Source: Triparma columacea (taxonomy: Eukaryota > Sar > Bolidophyceae > Parmales > Triparmaceae). Taken from it: a DNA stretch of 32,033 bases. Below the pieces are notes generated by a model. The model saw nothing but the letters and a program-made list of their open reading frames with translations, was not told the origin of the DNA and searched no databases. The stretch spans positions 1 to 32,033 of the forward strand of contig BRYA01001090.1 of the NCBI GenBank assembly GCA_030267965.1. Direction: 5' to 3'. Each line of letters begins with the position of its first letter. The first letter of the stretch is position 1. Positions 1 to 9,241 of this stretch are shown one piece after another. The translations under genes and the position numbers were made by a program.

Positions 1-1851
1 GTTGGAGGAGGTTGCAATCCTCGGAGGAGAGATCACTGAGAAGGGCGCTATCTGACACGAACTCAACCCATCCGTTCTGCTCTGCAGGAGTAAAAGTATT
101 GAGATTGGGGGGTGGGGACGTCCGTAGATTGTCCATGTAGGCCTTTGCGACGGGTTTGAACTGCTCCTCGTTGTGAGGGTGTCGTGCGAAGAGGGTCGTT
201 TGGAAGAGGAGGGGGCGCTTAAGCCTGGCAGCACAACGCAAAGGGGTCTCCTCATCGGCATTCTTTGCCAATAATTGTTGGGGATCGGCGTTGATGATGT
301 GCAATATGGTTTCAGGGGTTGAGGAGAGGTTCTCACTGAGGAGGGGAGGGGGGGGGAAGGGGGGGGGAAGGGGGGGGGGGAGGGATTAGTATTAGTATGC
401 ATGGCAGAATTGTTTGCTAGCTTGCTTACTTACCTCGCAAAATGAAGGGGGGTGTACAATCTCGCCACCTCCTTCTTGGATGTCCATAATTGGTCGATGC
501 GAATGAGCAGGGGGACGGCTTTTTGGAGAAGATCATGATTTCTGTTGGCGCACAGGAAGTGGAGGGGCGTGAAGGGGGGTATGGAGGCTGATTCTTGGTG
601 AGAGAGCACTTCAGTGCGAAGAAGTTGTGGGAGATTTTTGAATTCCTCAATCGTTAGAGATGAAGACATCAACTTGAAGTGATTGGGGTAGTCGGAGAAC
701 TGCTTCTTGAAAAAATCTGGGGAGGCGACTGGCTTTCCAAAGAAATCCGTAAGGCCCTTACCATCAAATTCATACAGGGGCTTGCATGCTTCGAAGGCGT
801 ATTCGTCTGGAGTCAGGTCTGGGGGAAGTCCAACCAAAGACGTCAAGCCCGTGCATTCCTTAAAGGCATATTTACCAATCGTAGTGACTCCCGTAGGAAG
901 ACCCTCCAACGATGTCAAGCCTGTGCAATCATAAAAGGCATATTCACCAATCGTAGTGACTCCCGTAGAACGAAGACCCTCCAACGACGTCAAGCCAGTG
1001 CATCCATAAAAGGCATATTTACCAATCTCAGTGACTCCCGTAGGTAGACCCTCCAACGACGTCAAGGCCGTGCATTCCCAAAAGGCAGATTCACTAATCG
1101 TAGTGACTCCCGTAGAACGAAGACCCTCCAACGATGCCAAGCCCGTGCATCCCTTAAAGGCCTTTTCACCAATCGTAGTGACTCCCGTAGAACGAAGACC
1201 CTCCAACGACGTCAAGCCCGTGCATCCAACAAAGGCACCCTTACCAATCGTAGTGAATCCCGTAGGAAGACCCTCCAACGACGTCAAGCCCGTGCAATCC
1301 TCAAAGGCCTTTTCACCAATCGTAGTGACTCCCGTAGAACGAAGACCCTCCAACGACGTCAAGCCCGTGCATCCATGAAAGGCCTGATCACCAATCGTAG
1401 TGAATCCCGTAGGAAGACCCTTCAACGATGTCAAGCCCGTGCATCTAGAAAAAGCCCATTGACCAATCGTAGTGACTCCCGTAGAACGAAGACCCTCCAA
1501 CGACGTCAAGCCCTTGCATGCAGAAAAGGCAGATTCACCAATCTCAGTGACTCCCGTAGGAAGACCCTCCAGCGACGTCAAGCCCGTGCATCCATCAAAG
1601 GCCCCTCCACCAATCTCAGTGACTCCCGCAGGAAGGCCCTCCAACGATGTCAAGCCCTCGCATCCCCAGAAGGCCTGATCACCAATCGTAGTGACTCCCG
1701 TAGGAAGGCCCTCCAACGATGTCAAGTTTTTGCACCCCAAAAAGGCCTGATAACCAATCTCCGAGACCCCCTCTGCAACAGTGAACCCTGTGATACTCCA
1801 ATCCCCCTTGAACGACGTTTCTCCGTCGTACACGACGATCTTCTCCTTCAT
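1..1851 (-). CDS. BspA-type leucine-rich-repeat protein with ankyrin-like C-terminal part (3' end outside window)
   Basis: Exon 1 runs from the ATG at 1851 down to 434. It ends at GCGAG|GTAAGT, and exon 2 resumes after a long C/T tract and CAG, from 335 to the window edge. The frame joins as AG|T and stays open to base 1, so the gene is partial. Residues ~15-340 are about 13 LRR_5 units of 24 or 25 residues with consensus CTGLTSLEGLPTGVTTIGxxAF. Two versions alternate, LEGLPTGVT and LEGLRSTGVT. A non-repetitive part follows with ankyrin-like TPLHFLCANRNHD, a second TPLHFA across the junction, and ETPLRCAARLKRP in exon 2. BspA-like LRRs mediate protein binding or adhesion, and no enzyme motif is visible. 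The start is the first ATG after an in-frame TGA nine bases upstream. An acceptor-like CTACCAG lies 32 bp upstream, so a spliced 5' UTR is possible. Family is certain, function unknown. Confidence 0.85.
336..433 (-). other. Intron with extreme C-rich tract (G-runs on + strand)
   Basis: 98-bp intron of the LRR/ankyrin gene. The donor GTAAGT and acceptor CTCAG are both visible on the minus strand. Between about 341 and 383 the plus strand consists almost only of G-runs of 4 to 11 bases broken by single or double A. This is an unusually long polypyrimidine tract in the transcript and a potential G-quadruplex on the other strand. Confidence 0.8.
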
Positions 1852-2650
1852 TATTGACTCTCAGATCTCCGCTTCTTTGCCTGCTGGTAGAAAACCAAGG
1901 GAACAGAAATCGCGGAAGGATATAGGGGGTGTTAGATATGTGTGTTTGGAAGTTGTGAAACTCGTGAGACTCAGGGACAGAGTGGATACTTCCGAAATGA
2001 GAGTCCAAAATGAGCGGCAGAACTCACCTGACTGATGTGATCCTTGAGATAGGTGACGACCACAGATCTCCGCTTCTTTGCCTGCTGGTAGAAAACCAAG
2101 GGAACAGAAATCGCGGAAGGATATAGGGGGTGTTAGATATGTGTGTTTGAAGTGGGAAGCTCGGGAGACTCGTGGACTGAGAGGATAATTCCGAAATGAG
2201 AGTCCGAAATGAGTGCAGAACGCACCTGATTGATGTAATCCTTGAGATAGGTGATGACCTCAGTTCTCCGCTTCTTTGCCTGCTGGTAGAAAACCAAGGA
2301 AACAGAAATCGGCGGAAGGATATAGTTGGTTAGATATTGAGTGTTTGAAGTGGGTAACTCGGGAGACTCGGCACTGAGTGGATAAATCCGAAATGAGAGT
2401 CCGAAAAATGAGTGGCAGAACGCACCTGATTGATGTAACCCTTGAGATAGGTGATGACCTCGGATCTCCGCTTCTTCTCTTGCTCTCTTGCTGGTAGAAA
2501 ACCCAAGGAAACAGAAATCACGGAAGGATATGGGGCGGTTAGAAATGTGTGTTTGAAGTGGGAAACTCGGGAGACTCGGGACAGAGTGGATAAATCCGTA
2601 ACCCTAAACCTAAATGAGCGGCAGAACGCACCTGATTGATGTATCCTTGA
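1852..2650 (-). repeat. Four-copy ~200-bp tandem repeat carrying potential 57-nt mini-exons
   Basis: Four imperfect copies start near 1861, 2062, 2260 and 2460 (period about 198-201 bp), and a fifth partial edge ends near 2650. Read on the minus strand, three copies contain a 57-nt block between an acceptor (TTTTCTACCAG) and a donor (CAG|GTGAGT or CAG|GTGCGT), at 2028-2084, 2226-2282 and 2426-2482. In the last of these, a 65-nt form that uses the upstream CCAG is equally possible. The partial copy supplies a donor at 2631/2632. The copy next to the LRR gene has the acceptor at 1883/1884 but runs into the LRR start codon instead of a donor. The block can be read as QAKKRRSEVITYLKDYINQ, but that frame meets a stop before the LRR ATG, so 5' UTR exons or decayed coding exons are both possible. 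Confidence 0.75.
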
Positions 2651-2998
2651 GGAATGAGTACCAGCGTTCAAGCAACAGAAATCTTTGGACCTTCTCTTTC
2701 CTCCACTTAATGCCTCTTAATTAGTCATTAAAAGGATATTTGAGGAATAAGAAAGTTGATCGTCGAGCATACGTACACATACATGCACATACATACAAAC
2801 ACAAATACATACACATACATATACACCATATATACACACATATACACACACTTCACTTCCTCTCGCCTTTTGGCAATCTTAACTCCTCATTTTCTCCACA
2901 ATTTCTCCACATTTACTAAACATTTACTAAACACTCTCTCGATACGTCATCAATAACTCATCAATCTCTCATAATAGTCTCTAATATTCAACAATAAG
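2651..2998. repeat. Intergenic region with CA/TA-rich microsatellite
   Basis: No gene is supported here. About 2765-2852 is a degenerate run of ACATACACA/TATACACAC units. The rest is A/T- and pyrimidine-rich sequence directly upstream of the ferredoxin gene and presumably holds its promoter and 5' UTR. Confidence 0.6.
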
Positions 2999-3751
2999 AT
3001 GATTAAATTCCTCCTAAATCACACCCTCAATCGCCCTCCCCTCAATCATACACCAATCAATCAACTCTCTATCTCATCCATCATTACTACCAACGCCACT
3101 ACCACCAACAACCGTACCCCAACCTTACCCTTCCCTCATAATCCCCCCAACAAAGTATCCCCCATAACAACCCGTCACCTAACAACAACCCCATCCCCAC
3201 CCAAACCTCCCCTTTCAATAGACCCAAAACTATCCGCCAGACTAACCTCCCTAGGTCACACTTCCCCCCACCTCCAATCCGCCGTTCAGCGTACTCTCGA
3301 GAAGTCCTTAACAAAATCTGAAATCTTCAACTTCCCAGACGCCGGTTTATCTGCAATGGTTGATTCCCTACAGTCTCAGGGTTTAGATTTATCCTCACCT
3401 CCAGTTGATGTAACTGTTTCCGTACCTCATCATGATTTCGAGTTCACGGTATCCGGTAGTGTAAACATGTCAATTCTGGATGTTTCTAAGGACGATGTTG
3501 TTTTAGGGGAGTATATAACAGGTACGTGTGGAGGTACTATGAGTTGTTCAACCTGTCATATATACATAGATGATCCTTTACAATACAAGGATTCTTTAGG
3601 TGAGGATGGTGAAATTGATGAAGCTGAAATTGATATGCTTGATTTAGCAAAAGGTTATAAGGAAGGGGTTAGCAGATTAGGATGCCAGGTTAAGGTGGGG
3701 GAGGGATTGAGGATTACTGTACCGGAGGAGGTTACGGATTACTGGACGTGA
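2999..3751 (+). CDS. Mitochondrial-type [2Fe-2S] ferredoxin (adrenodoxin / Yah1 family)
   Basis: The 250-residue product carries a [2Fe-2S] ferredoxin domain from about residue 137. The cluster ligands are C177-x5-C183-x2-C186 (GTCGGTMSCSTCHIYI) and C229 (SRLGCQVKV). The flanking EIDMLDLAKGY and ITVPEE blocks are typical of adrenodoxin-type mitochondrial ferredoxins rather than plant photosynthetic ones. This family passes electrons from ferredoxin reductase to mitochondrial Fe-S cluster assembly and sometimes to P450 or haem A synthesis. The first ~110 residues are rich in Asn, Thr, Ser and Pro with scattered basic residues and almost no acid, consistent with an unusually long matrix-targeting presequence. 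The spacing between the third and fourth cysteines is 42, against 36 in human adrenodoxin, because of an acidic DSLGEDGEIDE insertion. Single exon, convergent with the zinc-finger gene. Confidence 0.9.
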   Translation: MIKFLLNHTLNRPPLNHTPINQLSISSIITTNATTTNNRTPTLPFPHNPPNKVSPITTRHLTTTPSPPKPPLSIDPKLSARLTSLGHTSPHLQSAVQRTLEKSLTKSEIFNFPDAGLSAMVDSLQSQGLDLSSPPVDVTVSVPHHDFEFTVSGSVNMSILDVSKDDVVLGEYITGTCGGTMSCSTCHIYIDDPLQYKDSLGEDGEIDEAEIDMLDLAKGYKEGVSRLGCQVKVGEGLRITVPEEVTDYWT

Positions 3752-3959
3752 ATATCTGCGGGGAGGATCTTTCGACGAAGACGTATGATTACAGGAATAG
3801 ACTTTTTTACTTAGATTTTTGGGTTCTGTTTCGACGTGATCTTGCTTTCCTCGACTCTTCTTTCGTACTTTCTCCCAACTCTCTCTGGTTTTGATCCTAT
3901 TGTTGACAGTGGCAATTAATTGATAGAGATTAAAGAGAGGTGAAATATATTTATGCAAC

Positions 3960-3965
3960 AATAAA
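3960..3965 (+). terminator. Possible polyadenylation signal AATAAA
   Basis: Canonical AATAAA 208 bp after the ferredoxin stop codon, and 46 bp before the stop codon of the convergent zinc-finger gene. The two 3' UTRs probably approach or overlap one another. Position and sequence only. Confidence 0.4.
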
Positions 3966-4011
3966 AGAAAGGTTTAGATGCTTCAACTCTGCTTAAAGAA
4001 GATGAATCAAC

Positions 4012-5862
4012 TTATACGTGCTGCGTGGAAATGTGTCTCTTGAGGTTGCCTCTATCCTTCGCCTTATATTCACACCCTTCTTGTGGGCATGTATGCCATG
4101 TTGCGCCAATATTGTGAATATGAGCAAGGTGCTTCTTGATAGTGCTTTTCTGCTTCGTCTTATACTCACACCCCTCTTGTGGGCATGTATGCCAAGATAC
4201 GCCGACATCGTGATGGCTAGAAATGTGTCTCTTGAGGTTAGATCTCGCCTTCGCCTTATATTCACACCAACCTGCTGGGCATGAATGCCAGGTTACGCCA
4301 ATATCGTGAACGTAAGCAAGGTGTTGCTTGATATTGCCTCCATCCCTCGCCTTGAATTCACACCCTTCTTGAGGGCATGTATGCCATGTTACACCAATAT
4401 CGTGAATATAAGCAAGGTGGGACTTGATACTGCCTCTGTGCTTCGCCTTATACTCACAACCCTCTTGCGGGCATAGATGCCAGGTCACGCCAATACCGTG
4501 AATTTGAGCAAGGTGGGCCTTGATGCTGTTTCTGTCCTTTGCCTTATATTCACACCCTTCTTGCGGGCATGTATGCCAGGATATGTCAATGCCGTGAATA
4601 TTAGCAAGGTGTCTCTTGAGGTTGCCTCTCTGCTTGGTCTCATACTCACATCCTTCTTGCGGGCATGAATGCCACCTTACGCCAATGTCGTGTATATTTG
4701 CGAGGTGTAACTTGAGGGTGGATCTCTCCTTCGCCTCATATTCACACCCTTCTTGCGGGCATGTATGCCAGGATACGCCAATATCATGAATATGAGCAAG
4801 GTGCTGCTTGATAGTGCCTCTCTCCTTCGCCTTATATCTACACCCTTCTTGCGGGCATGGATGCCAGGTTACGCCAACATCGTGAATATCTGAAAGGTGC
4901 TTCTTGATGCTGCCTCTCTCCTTCGCCTTATAATCACACTCTTCTTGTGGGCATGTATGCCAGGTTACGCCAATGTTGTGAATACCAGCTAGGTGCTGCT
5001 TGAGGCTGGATCTCATCTTCGCCTTGAATTCACAACCCTCTTGCGGGCATGGATGCCACGTTACGCCAATATTGTGAATATTAGCAAGGTGGTCCTTGAT
5101 GCTGAATTTGTGCTTCGCCTTATGTTCACATCCTTCTTGTGGGCATTGATGCCATGTTACGCCAATATCGTGAATACTAGCAAGGTGTAGTTTGATGCTG
5201 CCTCTATCCTTCGCCTTATATTCACACCCCTCTTGTGGGCATGGATGCCAGGTTACGCCAATATCGTGAATATTAGCAAGGTGCCTCTTGATGCCCTTTC
5301 TCTCCTTCGCCTTATATTCACACCCTTCTTGCGGGCATGTATACCATATTGTGCTAATACCGTACTGAGACTTCTTTTCATACCAAGGCAAATATTCATC
5401 ATCATCATTTTCACCACCATTACCATCACCATCCCAAGAGTCATTGTCCTCGTCAAAGTCTTCTTCGCCATTACCATCACCATCCCAAGATTCATCGTCG
5501 CTCCTGCTGTTGGTCTTCCCGTCAGAAACAACCTCCACATCCTCATCCTTATCACATGGTTGGCATACAAGCAATTCATGCCGTACCACATCCTCATCTT
5601 TAACAATATTTTTGCTACCCGATCCTCCGACACCATCTGCTGTCGGTTCACCCTTATTCCCTCCTTGAAATTCAGGAAGGATACCAAGGTCCTCCGATCC
5701 ATCTTCTTCCACCTTGCATCCTTCTATTTTGGTGATACTAGGCACAACTGTGTTAACGTGCGAGCTCAAATCTGGACAATGCGTCGGCACGGTCGACATG
5801 AACGCTTTTCTTATTGGTATAGGGTTAGTAATGGACAGTAAATGTCTGGGCATGGATGGCAT
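4012..5862 (-). CDS. Protein with 14 tandem C2H2 zinc fingers and acidic N-terminus
   Basis: 616 residues from the first ATG. The open frame extends two codons further upstream only through a GTG, and an in-frame TAG lies just beyond. Residues ~30-170 are acidic, with a repeated SWDGDGNG and DNDDDE-type stretches. From ~173 to the end there are 14 units of exactly 32 residues, each C-x4-C-x12-H-x3-4-H, with consensus CPQEGCEYKAKxRGxIKxHLAxIH and linker DIGVTWH in place of the usual TGEKP. All fingers keep the four zinc ligands. Finger 12 differs (CPAGWC, HISSHH). Such arrays usually bind DNA, sometimes RNA, and a nuclear regulator is the likeliest role, but the target is unknown. The divergent RetSat-like gene starts 45 bp away. 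Near-identical fingers suggest recent expansion or gene conversion. Confidence 0.88.
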   Translation of the reverse strand: MPSMPRHLLSITNPIPIRKAFMSTVPTHCPDLSSHVNTVVPSITKIEGCKVEEDGSEDLGILPEFQGGNKGEPTADGVGGSGSKNIVKDEDVVRHELLVCQPCDKDEDVEVVSDGKTNSRSDDESWDGDGNGEEDFDEDNDSWDGDGNGGENDDDEYLPWYEKKSQYGISTIWYTCPQEGCEYKAKERKGIKRHLANIHDIGVTWHPCPQEGCEYKAKDRGSIKLHLASIHDIGVTWHQCPQEGCEHKAKHKFSIKDHLANIHNIGVTWHPCPQEGCEFKAKMRSSLKQHLAGIHNIGVTWHTCPQEECDYKAKERGSIKKHLSDIHDVGVTWHPCPQEGCRYKAKERGTIKQHLAHIHDIGVSWHTCPQEGCEYEAKERSTLKLHLANIHDIGVRWHSCPQEGCEYETKQRGNLKRHLANIHGIDISWHTCPQEGCEYKAKDRNSIKAHLAQIHGIGVTWHLCPQEGCEYKAKHRGSIKSHLAYIHDIGVTWHTCPQEGCEFKARDGGNIKQHLAYVHDIGVTWHSCPAGWCEYKAKARSNLKRHISSHHDVGVSWHTCPQEGCEYKTKQKSTIKKHLAHIHNIGATWHTCPQEGCEYKAKDRGNLKRHISTQHV

Positions 5863-5907
5863 GACCACTCTTTCCTACTTTTCCAAGGCAATTCTGGGAG
5901 TCACACC
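5863..5907. promoter_or_regulatory. 45-bp divergent intergenic region between zinc-finger and RetSat-like start codons
   Basis: Only 45 bp separate the two ATGs. The transcripts must therefore begin within each other's coding region or share a very compact bidirectional promoter. No TATA box is apparent. The call rests on gene geometry alone. Confidence 0.5.
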
Positions 5908-8179
5908 ATGGACCAACAAAAGAATCTCCTCGCCGCGTCTGCCGCCGGTGCCGCCGCCGCCGTAGCACTTGGGTGAGTTCCACCTCCATCCCCGCTCTTT
6001 CACGCTTATATTACCTTCACCAAACTTTCCTTTTTGCTCCCCCCCTTTCTTCCGACATCTTTCCAAATAACCCTAAATACACATTCATTTATGGAGACAT
6101 TCATTGATTGAGACGTTAGTAGATATATTGAGACATTCAGATATACAATTTGATTCATAGTTGGGGTTAGGGTTTGATTCATACAACCCCACTACTAATT
6201 ATCCATCGACAACTATTCCGAAACATCTCTACAACATCATCAACACACACCCATCATCCAACCCATAACCTCCCCTCCCCTCCACCTCCCCCACCCCTCC
6301 CGCAACAGAATCTGGGTCTGCGCTCCCCGTCGTCCCTACCTCTCCTCCAAAACCTCCGCCTCTCACTTCACTCACCTCCCCCACACTGAGGATTACCCCG
6401 TTGCAGACGAGACTTGGAAGCCCCCACACATGAAACACAACATATACACGGAGAGAAAAACGAAGGATCTCCCCGTCTTCGACGTTGTTATAGTCGGGAG
6501 TGGTCTCGGTGGTTTAACTGTAGGTAGTCTCCTTTGTAGGCGTGGTTACAAGGTGTGCGTATTAGAGCAGCACGACCAGGCTGGTGGTTGCTTACACACA
6601 TTCGAGGAGAAAGGGTACGAATTCGACGTCGGCCTCCACTATATCGGTGGAAACGTTGGGAACAAGTGGTCGCCTTTGAGGAAGGCATTCGACGCGGTTA
6701 CGGGGGGGAGAGTAGAGTGGTGTAGAATGGAGGAACCATATGATAGAGCGGTATGTACGGGGGAGTATGGGGAGAAGGAGATCTTCGAGTTCTATGGGGA
6801 TTATGGGAAGACGAGGGACGGACTTATCGAGAAACTAAAGGGGGAGGAGAACGCAGAGAAGTCCATCAGGTGAGGAACAGGAGAGGTGCTCCCTTCCCCG
6901 GGTCCTATAGCTAACATAACACCGGCCGCTTTGCAGGAATTTCTTCGCTTCCCTGGACCGTAGCACCATGAGGCTGGGAGGTTGGCTATTCGTCAAGATC
7001 CTATCTCCTTTCCTCCGCCGTGTCCTCACCCCTATCCTCACCCTTCCCGCCCGCGGGGTAATGAACTCAACGACTACCGACTTCATGAGTTACCTCGGCG
7101 TCCGTTCCACCAAGGTCCACGGCGTCCTAACCTACCTCTTCGGGGACTACGGGCTGGGACCCCACGAGTCGGCCTGGGGGGTCCACGCGGCTGTCACGGG
7201 GCACTGGAAGGGGGGGGCGTTCTACCCTTACGGGGGGAGCTCGGCCCTCGCGATGGGGGCTTGTGAGGTACTGAGGATGAACGGGGGGAAGGTATTCGTC
7301 AAGGCCAGGGTCAAGGAAATCCTGGTGGAGGGAGGGAGGGCCAAGGGCGTGGTCATGGAGAAGGGGGGAGTTATCAAGGGCAAGATCGTGGTTTCGGACG
7401 CGGGGGCTAGGAACACATACCTCAAGCTGCTGAGCCCCGAGTCCCTCGAGCATGTTAAGGACAAGGAGTTCCTCGCAGCCCTGAAAGCCGACGACGAGAA
7501 GGACCTCGCCGTGAACAAGAGCGGCCTGGCGCCCTCGTGCACGTTGCTGAACCTGTTCTGCGGCTTGGACGACTCTGCCGCTAACCTCGGCGTCCCCGCG
7601 GGCAACGCGTGGGTCGTGCCGGGGTGGGACCACAAGAGCAACTTTGAGAAGTTCTCGGAAGAGGGACTGGAGTGCGAGCTCCCAGTGACGTTCATCGGGA
7701 GCAACTCAGCCAAGGACCACAGCTATGAGAAGAGGTTCGGAAAGAACCGCGGCAGTATCATGGTTTTAGCGCCCGTTGAGTACAAATGGTTCGAAAAATG
7801 GGAGAAGGGGAGGGTTCACGCTCGTGGGGACGACTACGACGTGTTGAAGGAGAAGTGGACTAAGGCCATCTTGAGGAAGCTCTACCAGCTCTACCCGCAG
7901 TTGGAGGGCCATATTACTTACATGGATTTGGGAACGCCGCTGAGCAACAACCACTACTTGGGAGTGAACAAGGGCGAGGTTTACGGATTGACCCATAGCT
8001 TGGAGAGGACGTGGAAGCACAAGGACGCCCTGAGCGCGCAGACGGACATCAAGGGGCTGTACTTGACGGGGCAGGACTTGATGAGTGCGGGAGTTAGCGC
8101 CGCGCTGATGGGGGGCATCATGACGACGGCGGCTATAAGCAAGTGGGCGATATTGAGCCACGTCCACAACCTTGTTTAA
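5908..8179 (+). CDS. RetSat-like FAD oxidoreductase (all-trans-retinol 13,14-reductase / carotenoid isomerase superfamily)
   Basis: Three exons: 5908-5972, 6309-6869 and 6937-8179. Junctions are CTTGG|GTGAGT...CAACAG|A and ATCAG|GTGAGG...TTGCAG|G, with a CTAAC branch-point-like site at 6911. The frame holds across both, giving 622 residues against 610 for human RetSat. Exon 1 encodes an Ala-rich hydrophobic segment (LLAASAAGAAAAVALG), a likely signal or membrane anchor. VVIVGSGLGG at ~81-90 is the FAD dinucleotide-binding fold, followed by LEQHDQAGGCLHTF and HYIGG. Later GGAFYPYGGSSALA, WFEKWE, LYPQLEGHI and the C-terminal LYLTGQDLMSAGVSAALMGG all match RetSat order. The family saturates or isomerises polyene chains of retinoids and carotenoids, usually at ER or plastid membranes, and the substrate here is not deducible. 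Coding sequence turns strongly GC-rich in exon 3. Confidence 0.9.
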
Positions 8180-8223
8180 GAGAAAGGGGGGGGGCGAGGG
8201 GGGAAGGGATGGGGGAAGGGATG

Positions 8224-8229
8224 AATAAA
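8224..8229 (+). terminator. Possible polyadenylation signal AATAAA
   Basis: AATAAA 45 bp after the stop codon of the RetSat-like gene, following a G-rich 3' stretch. Confidence 0.45.
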
Positions 8230-8277
8230 AAGCATGTTTTATTTCTCTAAAACCTGTCCAGCTCGGAAGGAATTGTT

Positions 8278-8668
8278 TGGGCAATAAATATAGCTTTCAA
8301 ATAAGGGTAAGGCGGACAATAATGTGACAACGATAACACTTTTCAAGGCTTTCACCAGTTGTATTCTGTTCTATTATCGATTTTTATATCCTATTCACGT
8401 CCAAGTTCAAGTTATTTCCCCTCTTCAATCGAGGTCGACTGACTGAGTATTCATTGGGTTGGATTATTCGTCTCATAGAGAAGATAACACCACTTTCAGC
8501 CATATTTCCGATGCTGTTAGTACTACATTGGGGCTACTATGGGGCAGATAACAGCCATTGACGCCACAATGCCACATCCTTGAGGGTCTCACAATCCCTC
8601 TCCCTTGTTCTTACTCAATCACACCACACTAACCCTGCTGATTCCTGTTAATAATGTAGGAATTCGTT
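8278..8668 (+). repeat. Third copy of the BspA-LRR gene upstream flank
   Basis: This stretch aligns by eye with the upstream flanks of the two LRR genes at 12660-12940 and 14950-15325. Shared landmarks are the GGGCAATAAATA region, AAGGCTTT...CAGTTGTATT, GTCGACTGACTGAG, CATTGACGCC(A/G)CAATG, CTTGAGGGTCTCAC and CACACCACACTAACCCTGCT. The last ends at AATAATGTAGGA. Similarity stops at about 8668, roughly 100 bp before where the LRR start codon would be expected, and unrelated sequence follows. Confidence 0.8.
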
Positions 8669-8758
8669 GAGGGTTTAATTTGAAAGGGACACAACGACAC
8701 TCTCTCAAACACGAGCGCTCACAAACATATTTCAGTTTCACAAGAAGACCAGCTCTGC

Positions 8759-9118
8759 CACAATGTCCACGCAGATCTCCTCCGTCAACGATTGCATGAT
8801 TGCGATCCTCAAATTGGCTCGCGAATGCACGACTGAAGCGCAAGCGACGCAGCTCGAGGAAGTTGCTGGGCCAATCCCTTTCAACACATTTGAAGGCCCA
8901 CCCCCGGTTGGCCACCCGAGGCCCGCGTGGTTCACCGCCACAGTGTCCACGCAGATCTCCTCCGTCGACGATTGCATGATTGCGATCCTCAAATTGGCTC
9001 GCGAATGCACGACTGAGGCGCAAGCGACGCGGCTCGAGGAAGTTGCTGGGCCGATCCCTTCCAACACATTCGAGGGCACACCCCCGGTTGGCCACCCGAG
9101 GCCCGCGTGGTTCACCGG
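8759..9118 (+). repeat. 180-bp direct tandem duplication (2 copies)
   Basis: Copies at about 8759-8938 and 8939-9118 are roughly 94 percent identical by eye. The period of exactly 180 bp preserves the reading frame of the 119-residue ORF. Confidence 0.9.
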
Positions 9119-9122
9119 CTGA
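8763..9122 (+). CDS. Hypothetical 119-residue protein made of two 60-residue repeats
   Basis: An ATG-initiated frame encodes two nearly identical halves beginning (V/M)STQISSV(N/D)DCMIAILKLAREC and ending VGHPRPAWFT. The 180-bp halves differ at about ten positions. Roughly half of these change the amino acid, so there is no clear sign of protein-level constraint, and two antisense frames are also open across the same repeat. The ORF sits where the body of a BspA-LRR gene should be, between that family's 5' flank and its 3' terminal codons, so it may be transcribed from an LRR-type promoter. No known domain recognised. It may be a real young gene or merely an open repeat. Confidence 0.35.
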   Translation: MSTQISSVNDCMIAILKLARECTTEAQATQLEEVAGPIPFNTFEGPPPVGHPRPAWFTATVSTQISSVDDCMIAILKLARECTTEAQATRLEEVAGPIPSNTFEGTPPVGHPRPAWFTG

Positions 9123-9241
9123 AGAGCAAAGCCCAAGGGTTGGGACTGATAGAAGCATTAGAACCCAAAGAACCTAAATACATTTGCCATGCATTTGCCT
9201 TGTCATGAACGGAGTCGATTTCAATGAAGTGGGCCGCACAG

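Noticed and set aside
2590..2615. Telomere-like CCCTAAACCTAAA and similar short stretches near 6070 and 6160
   Set aside because: Single short matches in A/T-rich DNA, not tandem arrays; chance is sufficient explanation.
5863..5868. Start of the zinc-finger protein two codons earlier
   Set aside because: That codon is GTG with an in-frame stop just upstream; ATG at 5862 is the first usable start.
8619..9158. Minus-strand 179- and 132-codon frames over the 180-bp duplication
   Set aside because: Open frames on a duplicated GC-rich unit without ATG-proximal or domain evidence; the plus-strand frame is only marginally better.
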